Assembly: GCF_000002425.4 (NCBI RefSeq)
Contig: NC_037262.1
Coordinates: 11,445,243 to 11,509,242 of the forward strand
DNA length: 64,000 bases
Direction of reading: 5' to 3'
Source: Physcomitrium patens
Lineage: Eukaryota > Streptophyta > Bryopsida > Funariales > Funariaceae
Of this stretch, positions 49,077 through 64,000 are shown piece by piece; within the stretch, counting starts at the first letter, position 1, and every line of letters begins with the position of its first letter. The notes under the pieces are model-generated. The model saw only the letters and a program-made list of their open reading frames with translations, had not been told where the DNA came from and searched no databases. The position numbers and the translations under genes are program-made.

Positions 49077-49723
49077 GTAGGGAGCATCACTGTAATTGTT
49101 TTTGTAATGGAAGATTGCCAGGGACAGTAAGGTTTCCTTCTTTAGATTCTTCGGTGTACAATGTATTTCTTTCTGAGTATACACTCAGCCAGGCCTAGAG
49201 GTAGCGGCCATGTACTTCTTGGAAAGGCAATGTAGGTGATGAAGGGAATGTGCTTCCAGATGGACCTGCCACTGCAAATGGCTGTTCCAAACTTATCTTA
49301 GATGCTGGTGGGTTCAGGTAATCGCCTCAAAAGTATATAGAAGAGTAGGAGGACACTCAGTGATTTTGTTCAAAGTGATCAACCCAAGTGCTACCCAAAG
49401 GGTGCAACGCAAAGGTTGTTGTATTGTGTAATTGGTCTTTATTAGAGGAGTTCCAAAAACAATGGCTACGTATTACGGGTAATTTGGCAGAGAAACTTCT
49501 TAGGAAAGGTGTACCATTACATTATTGTAGTAGCTAATGATGACAATATTCTTTTCTATTTCTTCCTTCAAACTAAGAATCTGTTGTTCTCCTCTCTGTA
49601 TACTTCTACCGACAGAGATGTCGTCGTCCTTTTCTGTATATTGTACCTGGTGTAAGACATTTGAAATACTCCCTGTACAATTAAGACGTTTCAAGTTCCT
49701 TACGTGTATGGTCAATTGTGAAT
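49077..49723. other. 3' UTR and flank of the anthranilate synthase beta gene
   Basis: Moderate-GC, non-coding by inspection. The boundary between this transcript and the opposing ORF at 49724-50053 is not visible. Confidence 0.4.
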
Positions 49724-50053
49724 TTAACACTGTCCTGCTAATCTGACAACCCGTTTAGGTCTTTTAGTCTTCATTTTCCATTTTTTGAAATCAGCATAGG
49801 AAATTTTCTGCTCTTTTCTCATAGGTGCTTCTAAAAAGGATACCTTCTCTACTTCGTAGGCAGAAATGTCGGGTCCTACATTCTTGTGAACCACATGCGT
49901 GACTTGGTGGAGCTGCGAGGAGCCTTCTGAGCTAAGACCTCTAAAATCGGGCCTATTTGTTACTCTTGGGTTCAACGCAACGCAAAATGAGAGAACTAAC
50001 GCTGTGCAGGACCAAACGCTAATCACGGTGGGTTTCAAGACTTCGATACCCAC
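49724..50053 (-). CDS. Hypothetical protein exon, unrecognised
   Basis: An open minus-strand frame of about 109 codons ends at TAA 49724-49726. The translation has a hydrophobic N-terminal stretch (SVWSCTALVLSFCVAL) that could be a signal or anchor, then a mixed polar region and a Lys/Arg-rich C-terminus (ADFKKWKMKTKRPKRVVRL). No ATG opens the frame at its 5' end (the first in-frame candidate is GTG), so either an upstream exon exists near 50.06-50.25 kb or translation starts internally. Convergent with the upstream gene. No family was recognised. Confidence 0.4.
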   Translation of the reverse strand: MGIEVLKPTVISVWSCTALVLSFCVALNPRVTNRPDFRGLSSEGSSQLHQVTHVVHKNVGPDISAYEVEKVSFLEAPMRKEQKISYADFKKWKMKTKRPKRVVRLAGQC

Positions 50054-50579
50054 GAGACGTCACGCCTCTGTCAGGTCCTCGTTATTTTTAAGCATGTGCA
50101 CGCATGTGGGGTGTAATGACATTGTATTTCTATTTTGTTTCAAGCTCGTCATAGCTCTTATCACGTTCTTCACTTCCACGCTCACGGAAACTCCACGCCA
50201 GCTAATCCCCCGAAAGTCTATCCCAACGCGGAGGAGGAAACCGATGTAAGTAATACTCACTCAATTGCTGATTCAATCTCTGCATTTGTGTGAATTGATT
50301 TGAAGAGAATATGGAAACGAACATTTTATTTACGCACCCAAGTAACCAGCCGAGAAAAAGGTGCGAATTGAGAAAAGCCCTGTTTTACTCCTAACATTGC
50401 CAGGAATACTTTAAAAACGAATATCGAATGTCCAGCCGATCAGCAACGCCGCACCGTTCGTGATAGTGAGAGAAGAAGTTCAAAATTTCCGGAGAGTAAA
50501 AAGGAAATGCCGCTCGGGACGAGAAGTTAACGGGACTCGGAGGAGAGATGGAACACACAAGGGTAAATATTAGGAGGGT

Positions 50580-50833
50580 TTCCCAAGGATCTACAGAGTA
50601 ACATGCAAAGGGAGCCACTGGTACAAGTGCCAGCTCGCAACGCAGAGCCAGCGCGAGAGACCAAACAAATCCAGGCCTCACACCCCCTTTTCTATCTCTC
50701 AACCAAACTCTGCAGCGCATTTCCCACTTCTCTCCTCTTCGCCGTCTCTCCTGCTTGTCAACAGCGGATTCCCAGCTCGCTGTAGCTCCAACACCGCGGT
50801 CGCGGAGCCCACTTCTTTGCTGCTTATCTCAAG
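50580..50833 (+). promoter_or_regulatory. Probable promoter end and 5' UTR exon of actin gene 1
   Basis: Pyrimidine-rich leader sequence (TCTCTCCTCTTCGCCG) followed by a CTCAAG|GTTAGA donor. The matching acceptor TTTGAGCAG|G lies 15 nt before the actin start codon, giving a 672-nt leader intron (50834-51505). Leader introns are usual in plant actin genes. Confidence 0.6.
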
Positions 50834-51519
50834 GTTAGATCCCTCCCCACATTTGCTTGCTTTTTGTTGTTTTTATCATTTGAAATGCGCGTGTCTTGGT
50901 GACTTGGTCGGGATGAAGTTGGCGGACCATCTGAGCTTAGGTTTGGCGGTTATCCTGTGATTACAGTAGAGCTTGCAACCGACTGTGGTTAAATGTGAGG
51001 GTTTCAGGTTTCGCGGTCTCATGCGGAGGTAGATCTCCTCCATGTGACACTGAAATCTACTTGGAATGTAGAGTTGTAGCTTTTCTGATTGAAATCGTGA
51101 TTTTGGCGTTCATTTGGGGTGTAAAGGTTTAAGGCAATGAGATCTGTTGTGAGATAGTTGTTCCTTTACAATGGTCTGCATTCGCCTTGGTTCTTGCCTT
51201 TGCGCGGCAATCATCATCATGGGATCGGAACATTGAGATAGGAGTAGGATGCAATTGCATAACACCTATGTAGCTGGGTAGGTTATCTGATTAAACAGGA
51301 AAGCCGCTTTCAATAGGGCTGTCTTGCAATGTACTGTGTTGTAAACCGTATACGATAAATCTACATCAGTGATCACACACCTTTACTCGATCTGCCCCTC
51401 CATACGCCCACGGGTCAAGAAGAGTGGTCTTTCATGGTTCGCCTCCTCCACTGTATGCTTGAAATACTTACGAAGGGTTGTACTAACATGTTCTTGTTTG
51501 AGCAGGGTAATTTTGCAAT

Positions 51520-52868
<1,349 letters not shown>

Positions 52869-52883
52869 ATTGTCCATGTGCAC

Positions 52884-53641
52884 AGTCTACCTTCTTCAGC
52901 ATACAATTATACCTCTCGCAGTCTGCTACTCTCAGACTGGTTACTTTAAAAAAAAAAATCTTTTTATCGTAGCTAATTAGTTGGAAGAGACTGATGGTAT
53001 GTTAACTGCAGCATTTTTCTAGAGATTGCTGGACTGGATGATACTACTGTAGGCATTTCCTTGAAGTTGATCCCGCCTTCTCAAAGTTCGCAGCAGCAGT
53101 GAGATTCATGCTCTGTAGCTTGTCCACATTAGATTCTCGCACAGCCAATGTTTTTGTGGATGTAGCATCCGCCATGGCGCAAGTATGGCGTTAATATTCA
53201 TCTGTGAAGGGCCGGGTAGAATGTTGGACTCGGTTATGCTTGTAGACCATATTGCACTGCTGGTTGTGTCCCAACACTTCAGCCTGACCTGTAATATTTG
53301 TATATTTGTGACAAGAAAAGGCAATCACATTTTCTTTTAGTGGTTTTGTTGCATTGGCTAGTAGTTATCCTCGGATGCATTCTGTCTTCTTCACCATGTA
53401 GTTATCGTAGAAAAACTGTGTCTTTTGTTCGTCATGTGTCGCTTGAAACCAATTTTTTTTCAATCTGCTGGTTGGTGGATGGTGAGTGTTAGTTGATGTT
53501 CAAATTACACTATCAACCCATCTTCCTACCTGGTCTTACAATCATTGAATCATGTCAGATGGTTGTTTCTGTTGACTCTGCCCATGACAACGACAGAGAT
53601 GATCTATGCCGTTGTAGTCGTGAACATTGCTCCAAGCTTTG
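52884..53641 (+). other. 3' UTR and flank of actin gene 1
   Basis: Unrelated to the corresponding sequence behind actin gene 2 beyond the first 15 nt after the stop codon. No gene recognised. Confidence 0.5.
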
Positions 53642-54087
53642 TCAGCTTAGTTCATCACCAAACGCCTGATAATGAATTCCCATACCAACGAAGTGTTGAA
53701 TAGACGAATTTAAGAATGATTCTGAGACTAGCTTCTCTACAACTTCAGCCTCCAGTTTGGGAACCATGGAATACAAGTAAACAGCCTTGATATCCTCGCT
53801 AGTGAGCAAAGCTTCATCAGAGGAACCGAAATCAACCCCAACTTCTTTGGACCAACTACTTCCACGCTTCCGTTCTCTCAAGCAGAACGAAATCAAACTA
53901 CTACTTAGCTGAGCACGGAGACATGGTGTTTGTTTTGGTCCATGGCCTCTTCATGGCCAAACAATCTAAGGATAGCCTGTTAAAACATTTGGCTCTCACC
54001 AAGTCTGTGTTTAATGGATTGATCATGTTGATGAAGGAATTAAATGATGGGGAACTTCAGGTGGCCACAAACTTACTACACTTGTAA
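53642..54087. pseudogene. Coding-like remnant of uncertain strand
   Basis: Minus strand 53896-53642 has an 84-codon frame (LLTSEDIKAVYLYSMVPKL...QAFGDELS, stop). The plus strand over about 53815-54086 also reads like protein (AEHGDMVFVLVHGLFMAKQS ... GELQVATNLLHL, stop). Neither has a recognised domain or a clear start, and the right flank drops straight into AT-rich DNA. It is probably a fragment of a gene or retroelement. Confidence 0.3.
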
Positions 54088-55335
54088 ATACCATACAAAA
54101 TTTCTTTCGGATTTTTTCGGAATTAGACTCCAAACAAACATTCATAAAATAATCAGTTCAAACAGAATCACCTATTTATCCCTTTTTCCAAATTCTTGTA
54201 AGGTATAATTTGCACAAAAAATGTAAATATAAATATAACTCTTTAAAGTGTAATGAATAAAATAAAGTCTAATATTCTAAAAACAAACTTTGTCCAAGTT
54301 TTTGATGTACTCTAATGGTGTTTCTTTTCAACACCATCTTAGGCATAGGCAATTGATATAACAAAAGTTTTAAAGAAAAACATTATTTACATATATAGAA
54401 TCTTGTTAGTATTACTATAATTTTTGTTACTACCAACACAAGCTACTCTAAATTGCATACAACAATGTATTGTATGGAACATTGCTAATGCACACGACAA
54501 TAGATAAAGTATACATTCTTCATGGATGCATATTTAAGTGTTCTATAAAGTGCATTATGGTGTGCAACCTAAGTATAGAGCAGCTTGTGGTGGCATTAAT
54601 AAAAATATATTGGTATGCCATGGATGGCAAGTTGTGGCGGTAGTAATAAAAACTATAGTAGTATTATCTGCACCATATATATATATATATATATATAGAT
54701 AGATAGATAGATATAGTGTATAGATTATTGAATAATTTTTTTATTATTACTATTACATCTTATTTTAATACCTTTAAAAGTATGCATTAGAAGCTTAAAA
54801 TATTATTTTAAGTCATAAAATTATATGATAATAATACTAACATCTTCTTTAATAGAAATAAGAAACTTCATATCTAACATTATAAGCATTCTAAATAAAC
54901 TTTAAATCACATTTTTAGGTGCAAGGCCACCACAATTAATCTAAATTTATTAATCTATAAGAAACTAGATGAAATATAAATATCTAACAAATAAGTTACA
55001 AGATCATTCATATTTTAGATAAAAGAACACAATTAAAAATAAATAAAAATAAATGTGATTCTTTATATATGAAAGAAATTGCTAACAAACTATAAATTTA
55101 TAATATTCTATTTTACTTTCTTTTACTATATTTTCAATTATAGATTTCAAATCTAATAAAATATCATAATATTATAAAACAATTCTTTGTCATTGTTCAA
55201 TGCTTTCCATTTATCTTAGTTATAATTTTTATTACTTAAATCTTGTTCAATGGAAAATTATATAAAATAATTTTGTAAAAGGAGTTTCTATAGCTACATG
55301 GCACCTCCAAGACCACCTCTTAATTTAATAAAAAA

Positions 55336-55414
<79 letters not shown>

Positions 55415-56460
55415 AATTTTTTAAATCTATCCAACTTATTTCTATATATTTTTACTTATTTATTTTTAATTTTATTTACTTAAATAAATTTATTATCTAT
55501 AGTACAATTTTCTGATAGAGAATTATTATATTTATATATTTAATGTAAAGTTATATCTTTGCATTGTAATCAAATGTCATGGAAAATAAAATTCTTCTTT
55601 TATACATTGAAATTGAATTATTTTTTCTGAACTTATATTTTTATAAAATCAGTTGTATATTCTAAAAATTAAATTCATAAATTCTTATATTTAAAAAAAT
55701 AATAATAAATGTATACACATATTTTACATGCATATACATTTCTAATTTGGATGTCAGTAAAAAATACACTTTATTACTTCAATAAATATTATCATAGCCA
55801 TAGAATCTTATTATTATTATTATTATTATTTGTTTCACATCATCTATAAGTAATGTAATCTCATTAACAAAAATCGTAATTCTTACTTAGTTTTGTATCA
55901 AAAATATCAATTACATCAGATTTTAATATAAATTTTTAACACAATTATTTTAGGTCTTTAATAATATTAATATTACAATATAAAATTGCATTATAATATT
56001 AAAATTAGATGAAACAAATTCTATTTGTATAAAATTATATACCTTGAACATAATTAATAAGCACATATATTTATTCTCTTAATCACATAAATATATGTAA
56101 ACAATTAATATAAATTAATTAATCAACTACTATGTACGAAATATTGTTGTTATTTATTAAACAAACATTTATAACTTTCAAAATTAATGCTAAAATGAAA
56201 TATATATCTATATATATATATATATATATATACATACATACATTTAAACAAAAAAATATATATGTTAGTATTGGTGTTGATAGTTATTTCCAATGAACAT
56301 AATCTATTTTTTATTAACAAATGAGTTGATGCATGCTGGGGATTTGTAATGAATGTTGTTTTGAAAGACTCTACTAATTGACAAGTATGTGACTACAAAA
56401 GGCCACAAGACTCTCTCTGCACTATAACTATAAGGCTCATATTTTTTGTCCATGTAGCTT

Positions 56461-56492
<32 letters not shown>

Positions 56493-57600
56493 TTAAATCA
56501 AAATATTTTTATTCAAAAACAAAATACAATAAAAAACCAAAAAATATTTTAAAAATAAATAAAAAATTATTAATACTTTTATGAAGCTATTATTCAAATT
56601 TATTTTTAATTTCTAATTTAAGATTTATTATTTTTTCTTAAATTTATTAAACTTTGGAATTTATTTTTAAAATAAATAACAATAAAATAATTTATAGTGT
56701 TTTTATTGATAAGTAAAATTAAGAGCTAAATTTGGATCATTATTACAAAGTTATAATACTTAAATATTTATTGAGATATATTTAAATTTAATTAATATTT
56801 TTTATTAAGTTATATATATATATATATACACATATTATGAAATTATTTAAAAGAAGTTAGTAGACTTTTAAATATTTTTTACCATGTTTTAATTCTAGTA
56901 CAATGTATTTAAATTATCTTATTAAGTTATGGAAAAGAAGTTAGTAGGTTATTAAATGTTTTGTTAGATTGGTTGTAAAGGTTTTATGATAATCTTGTAT
57001 GATAAGGTTGTTTAGCATAGTTTATTTTGCTTAATTAAAAAAAATTACATCTTGTTACATTTAAATTTAAAAAATACATACTATACACATATCTGTATTT
57101 AGATTGCTTTTACAATTTTTATCTTTTTGTTTTTTGCATATTTCAAAGAAAGCCCAGCATGTGTATAATAATTTGTATAAACCTTAGAAATTAATAATAT
57201 TTAAGTAAATAATACTTATTTATAAATAAATTACTGTTTGGTTTTTAATACAAGAATTTAAAAGAACCAATTGTTTATTCCAAAGTAATAGTAGCACATT
57301 AATAAAAATCCTTCAAAAATGAAACTAAACAAACCAATGCATCTCAAATGAAAAGGAGAAGAATGATCTTACATAGACAACCACAAGGAGGGACATGACA
57401 ACTTAATTAGACTATGGGTTTAGGAACATCAACCATTCCCTACTACCAAAAAAGCTTACATGATTTTAAATAACACAATATTCCTTGTGACTTTTGTGCA
57501 TTATTGAGGATATCCATCTATCTAGATTTTGGACAATGTTTTACTGCCCAAATTTCAATAAGAACCATTCACATATTTTGAAACACATTTGATACACTCT
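54088..57600. other. AT-rich intergenic DNA between the two actin genes
   Basis: Gene-free by inspection. Holds TA runs at about 54678-54697 (followed by GATA repeats to about 54713), 55380-55408, 56205-56231 and 56460-56486; a CT run at 55338-55374; and a TTA run at about 55811-55830. Confidence 0.6.
55338..55408. repeat. Compound CT/TA microsatellite
   Basis: CT run followed by GTCTATA and a TA run, together about 70 nt. Confidence 0.9.
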
Positions 57601-57625
57601 ACATTCATGTCTAGAGTATAGGGAC

Positions 57626-57685
57626 TTGGGTTTAAGATTAGGGTTTCAGATTAGGGCTTGCAGGGTTACAGTTAAAAGTTAGGAT
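57626..57685. repeat. Degenerate telomere-like repeats
   Basis: Variants of the plant telomere unit TTTAGGG in the same orientation: TTAGGGTTTCAGATTAGGG at 57638-57656, flanked by GGGTTTAAGA, CAGGGTTACAG and GTTAGGATTAAAG. About six degenerate units. Confidence 0.6.
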
Positions 57686-57899
57686 TAAAGATTTAGATGG
57701 AGTCTTGGTTCAGAGAGAAAAAAGGATTTGGGGTAAAGTTTTTATGAAAGAGAATCATCGCCCAAACAAGTAGCGGGACTGCTGAATGCCTTTTGCAATG
57801 AATGAAAATTTATCAACGTCCGTCAATATGTACAAGACCATCACATAATGGCCCCCCTGACCACAATTTGAAAAACACACACTTCCTGCCTGGAACCAG

Positions 57900-58460
57900 T
57901 AATACAAGTCATTGTAGGGGAGAGAGAGAGAGGGAGAGAGAGCTGTAGCTGCGTATAATAAGGGTCTCGCAGATTCAGTGCTACGTCGTATGGATACACC
58001 GTATCACTTCTGGTGTACAGGTTACTAAATACTACTCGACACGGGGCGGGCCGATCTGCGGAACGCGCCGGGGCCATGTCCCAGGGCCCTAGGCCCGCCA
58101 TATTTCTCTCGTCCACCCGGGCCTACGCAAACTTTCCCTTCTCACTTTCCCAGCTCACGCTCTCTGTTCAACGCACAACAACGCGTAACCGAGACGGGTT
58201 CGGAGCACAAAGTCACCCAGCCCGGCCCGACCCGTGCCCGTCTGGCGCCTATCTCTCTCCGCCTCTGGGCCCGTTTCGCTCCTGTCCTTGTGTGCTCTGT
58301 CTGGCCCTTCACCGCGCTTCATTGCTTCTTCGACCGAGAGCCTCTTAGCTCCGTCTTGTTCACCACTGCCGCGGCACTCCGACCCCTTGCATACTCTCTT
58401 CTGCGGTGCCTGCTTCTCCCCATCTCCTGCATCGGTGCCCTGTTGTGTTTTTTTTTAAAG
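57900..58460 (+). promoter_or_regulatory. Probable promoter and 5' UTR exon of actin gene 2
   Basis: A GC-rich block begins abruptly near 58.0 kb. The leader exon appears to end at TTTTAAAG|GTCAGT (58460/58461); the acceptor TGTTGTGCAG at 59411 precedes the start codon by 14 nt, giving a 951-nt leader intron (58461-59411). The sequence is unrelated to the leader of actin gene 1. Confidence 0.55.
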
Positions 58461-59425
58461 GTCAGTCCCTCTATCACGTCAGTGTTTCGCATTTCCGTGA
58501 AGTGCTCAGGGTTTTTTTTGCTGCGAACTGTCGGTGGAGATGTGCTTTTTGTCGTGTTTGATGTGTGTGCGGTGCAGCGATGGTGGGTTTCTTGGAGGAG
58601 GAGGGAGAGTCTTATTTTAGTCTTGTTGCCCGGTGTGCTCGGGGCGCGAATGTGGGTTTATGGTAGCGCACAGGTCTGCGTTTGCGATATGTGTGTAGAA
58701 CCCTGTGCCGAGCGATCATCATAATAGTAGTTTCTCGTTTCGGAGGGGCTGGGCTTGTCAAGTGGAACGCAGAGTCGTAGTTTTGAGAGTTCCAGACGCG
58801 CATCGCGCAGCTGTAGTGAGATGTAGCTTCTCGGTGTGTTTAGTCAAGGTTTCGCTTTTCCGATCTCGGATCATGTTTACGTCCGTCCTTTAAGCTGGAT
58901 CTCTTGTTCTTTACAGAACTTGTTCATCGCCCTGACTAAGTTGCTCCAGTGTTGGTCTGAAGACGACAAGCCTCTTTCTTTCTTGAATAGTAAGAAGAGG
59001 AATTTAATCTGAAGGCTTGTTTTGTACAGTAGTTGGTCGTTTATTCTTTGATGTTTAACTTAGCGTTTCGTTGTACTTCTACTAATGTACTCTTTAGCTT
59101 GGTCCGAGGCTATTATTTAATGAGTCATGCCCTGAAGTCGGGAACAGCGGGTTGCACCTACAATCATATGGATATGAGGATTCGGGTCGAGTATTAACTT
59201 GTAGTCCTTTGTTCATTGTTTTTGATTGCGGGGTTTAGCTGGTGCAACTGCCTGAATAGCACGCACTGCTTTCCCTGCGTTCGAATCGTCATCAACATTA
59301 CTATTGTGTAATCCACATGGCTACAGCTGCTGTAAGGTTCTGCGTCAAGGGCGTTCTTCAAGAAATAACCTATGTCTTCCTTGAAATTAAATATTGGTGG
59401 TTGTTGTGCAGGTCCGTATTAAATA

Positions 59426-60859
<1,434 letters not shown>

Positions 60860-60874
60860 ATTGTCCATGTGCAC

Positions 60875-62500
60875 TACTAAACATTTTTCAGCACACTCCC
60901 TTCCCCGGGATTGAGCTCTTGCTGTGTAGAACTCTCGTTGCAAGTATCAGTGATTGCAGACTTTGACTGGTGAGCACAGATTCAACAGAGGTTTATTTCG
61001 CAGATGACTATGGTTTGTAAAAATAGCAGATATCTGGGCTCAATTCTAACGGCTGGTATATGTCAGTACCTATAAACTTAACTGTTTGTAGCTCTAGATC
61101 GGTGTGGTAAAGTCCGGTACCAATTCTTGTCCCTTTTCGTATTAAATAAAGGGTATTTTATTTCATATATCGTCTTTTCCTTTTGTCATCACATCTCTAT
61201 CCTGTGCATATCATGGTTGTATTCTCAGTCGTAATGGTCTTTCAAGTGGAATGATGGCTTTGATGATGTGCACCTGGTTGTGTCTCTGGGCGTCATGGGC
61301 TTCACATGAGCTGCGGTTACAGATCACGTCCAGCCTCACACAATTAACTAGGCATGCTTTCCATTTCCTTCTGACGTAAATGACAGGCTCTGACAACAAT
61401 GCCTGGCACTTCCTGACGTGGGACCCGTCGATTGGTGCCGAAGTCGAGCAAAATTCTAACCTCCACAACTGGTATCGTGAATATTCTAGCCTCTTCCTGA
61501 GAACAGTGCCGGTCGATCTCGAATTACCTCGTAATAGTCGTCAGGCATGTATGTATGTTTAAAAATACTCCATGCGGCTAAATTATTTTTTAAAATTTAT
61601 CTTTGGATTTGAAATGAATTTCTACCTTTTTTTACTTTAAGTTACGAGCTGCGATTCCAACTAATGAAGTTTTACATACTAATCAGAAGAATGTCGTTTT
61701 TTGAAATTAACAGGTTAAGTGTTTTGAAGAATTAAAGTATGATGATTCGTCTTTTTTATATCAAATGAGTTTTGAATGATTCGTCGTTGCATTTTTTAAA
61801 TCTTGGAATGAATTGCGTGTATGTGACGTGTATGGAAAGATACAAATCTCATGTAGTCGAGTACAAGACAATTACACCTCTTATGTTTATGGTTCATTTG
61901 TACATAGTCTACGTTAGCTTAAGGTCATCGTGTGTGAGTATAGTATATCTCATTACCTAATTTGAAGTCCAGTAAATGTTAGTTATGTTACCATCGACCA
62001 GTTATCACCGATGTTGCTGAGAAGCAATGTGAATCTTAGGAAACGAGTGATATTTGAACTGGATATTAATTCATTCGTAATCTATAAACAGACATGCTCT
62101 ACTAGCGTTAAAACATAAGCTACAGCACAAAATGATCTAAAAAAATGTCATCAATCATAAGCTGTGTATAATACATCCCATGAATATCAACAGTATGAGT
62201 TTGGGTGTTTGTGCACACGTAAAAACGAACCCTCGAATCGAAATGTGTATTACTGAATTCACATGCAAATGAATTGTTTGGATCATTTACTGATTAGGTC
62301 TGTACTCTATTAATGAAACATATAATAGATTTAAGACTGTCCAGTCAGTTTTGAATTAAGCCTTGGGATTTGTGGTCTCTTCCTCTTCGGCCACTAAAAG
62401 TTTAATTCACATTGATGTGAAAGAAAAAGTCACAACTCAGCCTTCGCTGTGTTAGAAAAGCTGCACGTGTGAGGACTTCTCAGGCAGCCTTTCCTTTTTC
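60875..62500. other. 3' UTR of actin gene 2 and intergenic DNA
   Basis: AATAAA at about 61145 is a candidate polyadenylation signal for actin gene 2. Beyond it is moderate to AT-rich sequence with no recognised exon; the 85-codon minus frame at 61211-61468 has no family resemblance. Confidence 0.45.
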
Positions 62501-62851
62501 AGTTGAGTGTCGAAGTAGGAGCACACGTCGTCGGTAACCGGCTACAGGAGGTGTACACTGTCCCTTTACCGGATGTGGGAAGTCACCCTATCCTGAGTAT
62601 GGCTCACACCCAACGTTGCTACTCCATCGCACAGACAGTTCCACATGATAGACTGCTCCGCGAGAAGCGTCACTCTCGTGCGGTCTCACGGCTTCTGTTG
62701 CGGCCGATTCAGTGCAGGGAGTCGTTTTCGAGCTTGCGAAGTGGCTCTCTTGTCATTCCCCTGCTTCTTCCGGCGGCCATTTTGATGCAGAATTGCGAAT
62801 TCTGCAGAATATGTTGAGAACTCGTCTTGGGGGTTTTCGGATGAGGAGCTA

Positions 62852-62859
62852 AAACCCTA
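62852..62859 (+). promoter_or_regulatory. Telo-box in the ALB3 leader
   Basis: AAACCCTA about 65 nt upstream of the ALB3 start codon. This motif is frequent just upstream of or within leaders of plant housekeeping and translation-related genes. Confidence 0.5.
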
Positions 62860-62923
62860 GAGGGACGGACAATTCTGTGGAGCTTGCTTGTAATCCTGCA
62901 GTACAATAGAATAATAGAGCGAC

Positions 62924-63814
62924 ATGTCGACGCTTTCGACTCATGCTCGCGTGTCGTCACTGTCGTCAGTGTCGACAGCGTCGAATGTGGTGGCAAATGT
63001 GGCTGTGAGGCCGTGTATGATAGTATCTCTTCTGCCGGTTGCGAGAGGGTTGTGCTCTAGGAAGGGGTTGATGTCGCGTGGACCTCTCCGAAGACATTCT
63101 TGTATGAAGAGTGTTTCAGTAATGCCGAGAGCTTCTCTCGGTCAACTGCCTGACCCTGAACAGGTGGACTTGTACATTAATGCGTTGTCCCAGACGCCGG
63201 ACGCCCTGCAGGGATTGCTTTCGCGGACCGAGGGGCTCTTTTTCACATTGGCGGATGTTGCTGTGGCGACTGATCCCAGCCAGGTCACCGACGCTGTAGT
63301 GCAGAAGCAGGACGGAGGCTGGCTTGGAGGTGTCTCGAATTCTCTTGAGATAGCTCTTACCGTAAGCTCTTTTTATTTTTATTTTTATATATTTTTGTTT
63401 CTTTTTTGAACTGTGAATTGTGTATATTGTTTTCCTCTGAAATTTTCTTTCAGAATCTAGGTGGTAAAACATTCTGATACTTATGCTTATTGCACGGTTT
63501 ATCTAATTTACTAAGATTTAGTGTGAATGTGATGATATAATTTTACTAAAATTTAAGATTTTTCTAAAATTTAATTGCAGCTAGTGTTATCTTTCGAGTC
63601 GATGCTAAAACATTCCTGTTGACACGATGATCATGAAAGTTAGATGTGGCTTAATAACAAATGCAGGAATTAATGAATTTTATTTATTTATTTATTTTTG
63701 CAGTTTTTGAAGGATACCATTGCTAAGCTAGGCATACCTTATTCGTATGGTTTCGCAATTATTCTTTTAACTATTTTAGTGAAGGCAGCTACTTATCCTC
63801 TTACAAAAAAGCAG
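62924..63814 (+). CDS. ALB3: ALB3/OxaI-type thylakoid membrane insertase, partial (first two exons)
   Basis: YidC/Oxa1/Alb3 insertases place light-harvesting and photosystem proteins in the thylakoid membrane, working with cpSRP. Exons 62924-63361 (146 codons) and 63704-63814 (37 codons), both in phase 0 with GT-AG borders, are followed by an intron that runs to the window end at 64000, so the rest of the gene is outside. The N-terminus is Ser/Val/Arg-rich, as in a chloroplast transit peptide. The diagnostic start of the insertase domain is present: KQDGGWLGGVSNSLEIALT, then LKDTIAKLGIPYSYGFAIIL and LVKAATYPLTKKQ, which forms the first membrane span and following basic loop. Later spans and the C-terminal cpSRP43-binding motifs cannot be checked. 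Confidence 0.92.
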
Positions 63815-64000
63815 GTTTGTTGTTCTACTGATTTTCTTATTTTGTGCTTTCTTTCTTTCACTTTTTGCGTACAAATCATTTTTGTGATATACTAATTTAT
63901 TGTGTAAAACTAAAAGAATTACTATATTTTTCAGCTAAATATCTGTCGATGTCCTGTATTTACTCATAAGTTTTATGGGTTTAAGATAGTACCCAGACAG

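Overview
The window looks like nuclear DNA of a land plant, most probably a moss close to Physcomitrium. This is inferred from intron-containing plant genes (a VIM/ORTHRUS-type PHD-RING-SRA-RING protein, a CASP-like protein, a plastid ALB3 insertase, plastid anthranilate synthase beta), 378-residue plant actins with a single coding intron, a plant-type U6 snRNA promoter, and compact genes separated by very AT-rich DNA full of decayed LTR retrotransposon sequence. The species call was not tested against any database.

Layout. 0.9-6.05 kb: an 11-exon minus-strand gene for an SRA-domain ubiquitin ligase. All splice phases close to 851 residues, and the C-terminus carries an unexpected CUE-like segment. 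7.3-16 kb: gene-free AT-rich DNA with AT microsatellites and a 0.6-kb minisatellite (9.37-9.99 kb). 16-21 kb: several exon-like stretches on both strands that I could not assign to a family. 24.8-25.7 kb: a three-exon CASP-like membrane protein gene (minus). 28.8-36.9 kb: a large inverted repeat with nearly identical 1.78-kb arms. Its 4.5-kb spacer holds an intact U6 snRNA gene (33.18 kb) and a solo LTR. 37.4-37.85 kb: a mutated copy of the U6 promoter that stops just before the U6 transcript would start. 38.2-38.8 kb: the complex I subunit NDUFA8. 40.6-46.6 kb: a heavily decayed Ty3/gypsy element (minus), from the same LTR family as the solo LTR. 47.5-49.1 kb: the anthranilate synthase beta subunit. 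51.5-52.9 and 59.4-60.9 kb: two tandem actin genes whose second exons are almost identical although everything around them has diverged. 62.9 kb to the end: the first two exons of ALB3, which runs off the window.

The genes are independent nuclear units and show no operon logic. Four encode organelle or cell-surface proteins (NDUFA8, TrpG-like, ALB3, CASPL), one encodes a chromatin/ubiquitin factor, two encode cytoskeletal actin, and one is an snRNA gene. The most notable signals are the CUE-like tail on the VIM/ORTHRUS protein, the sharply bounded actin homogenisation tract, and the U6-bearing inverted repeat with its decayed promoter copy next door.
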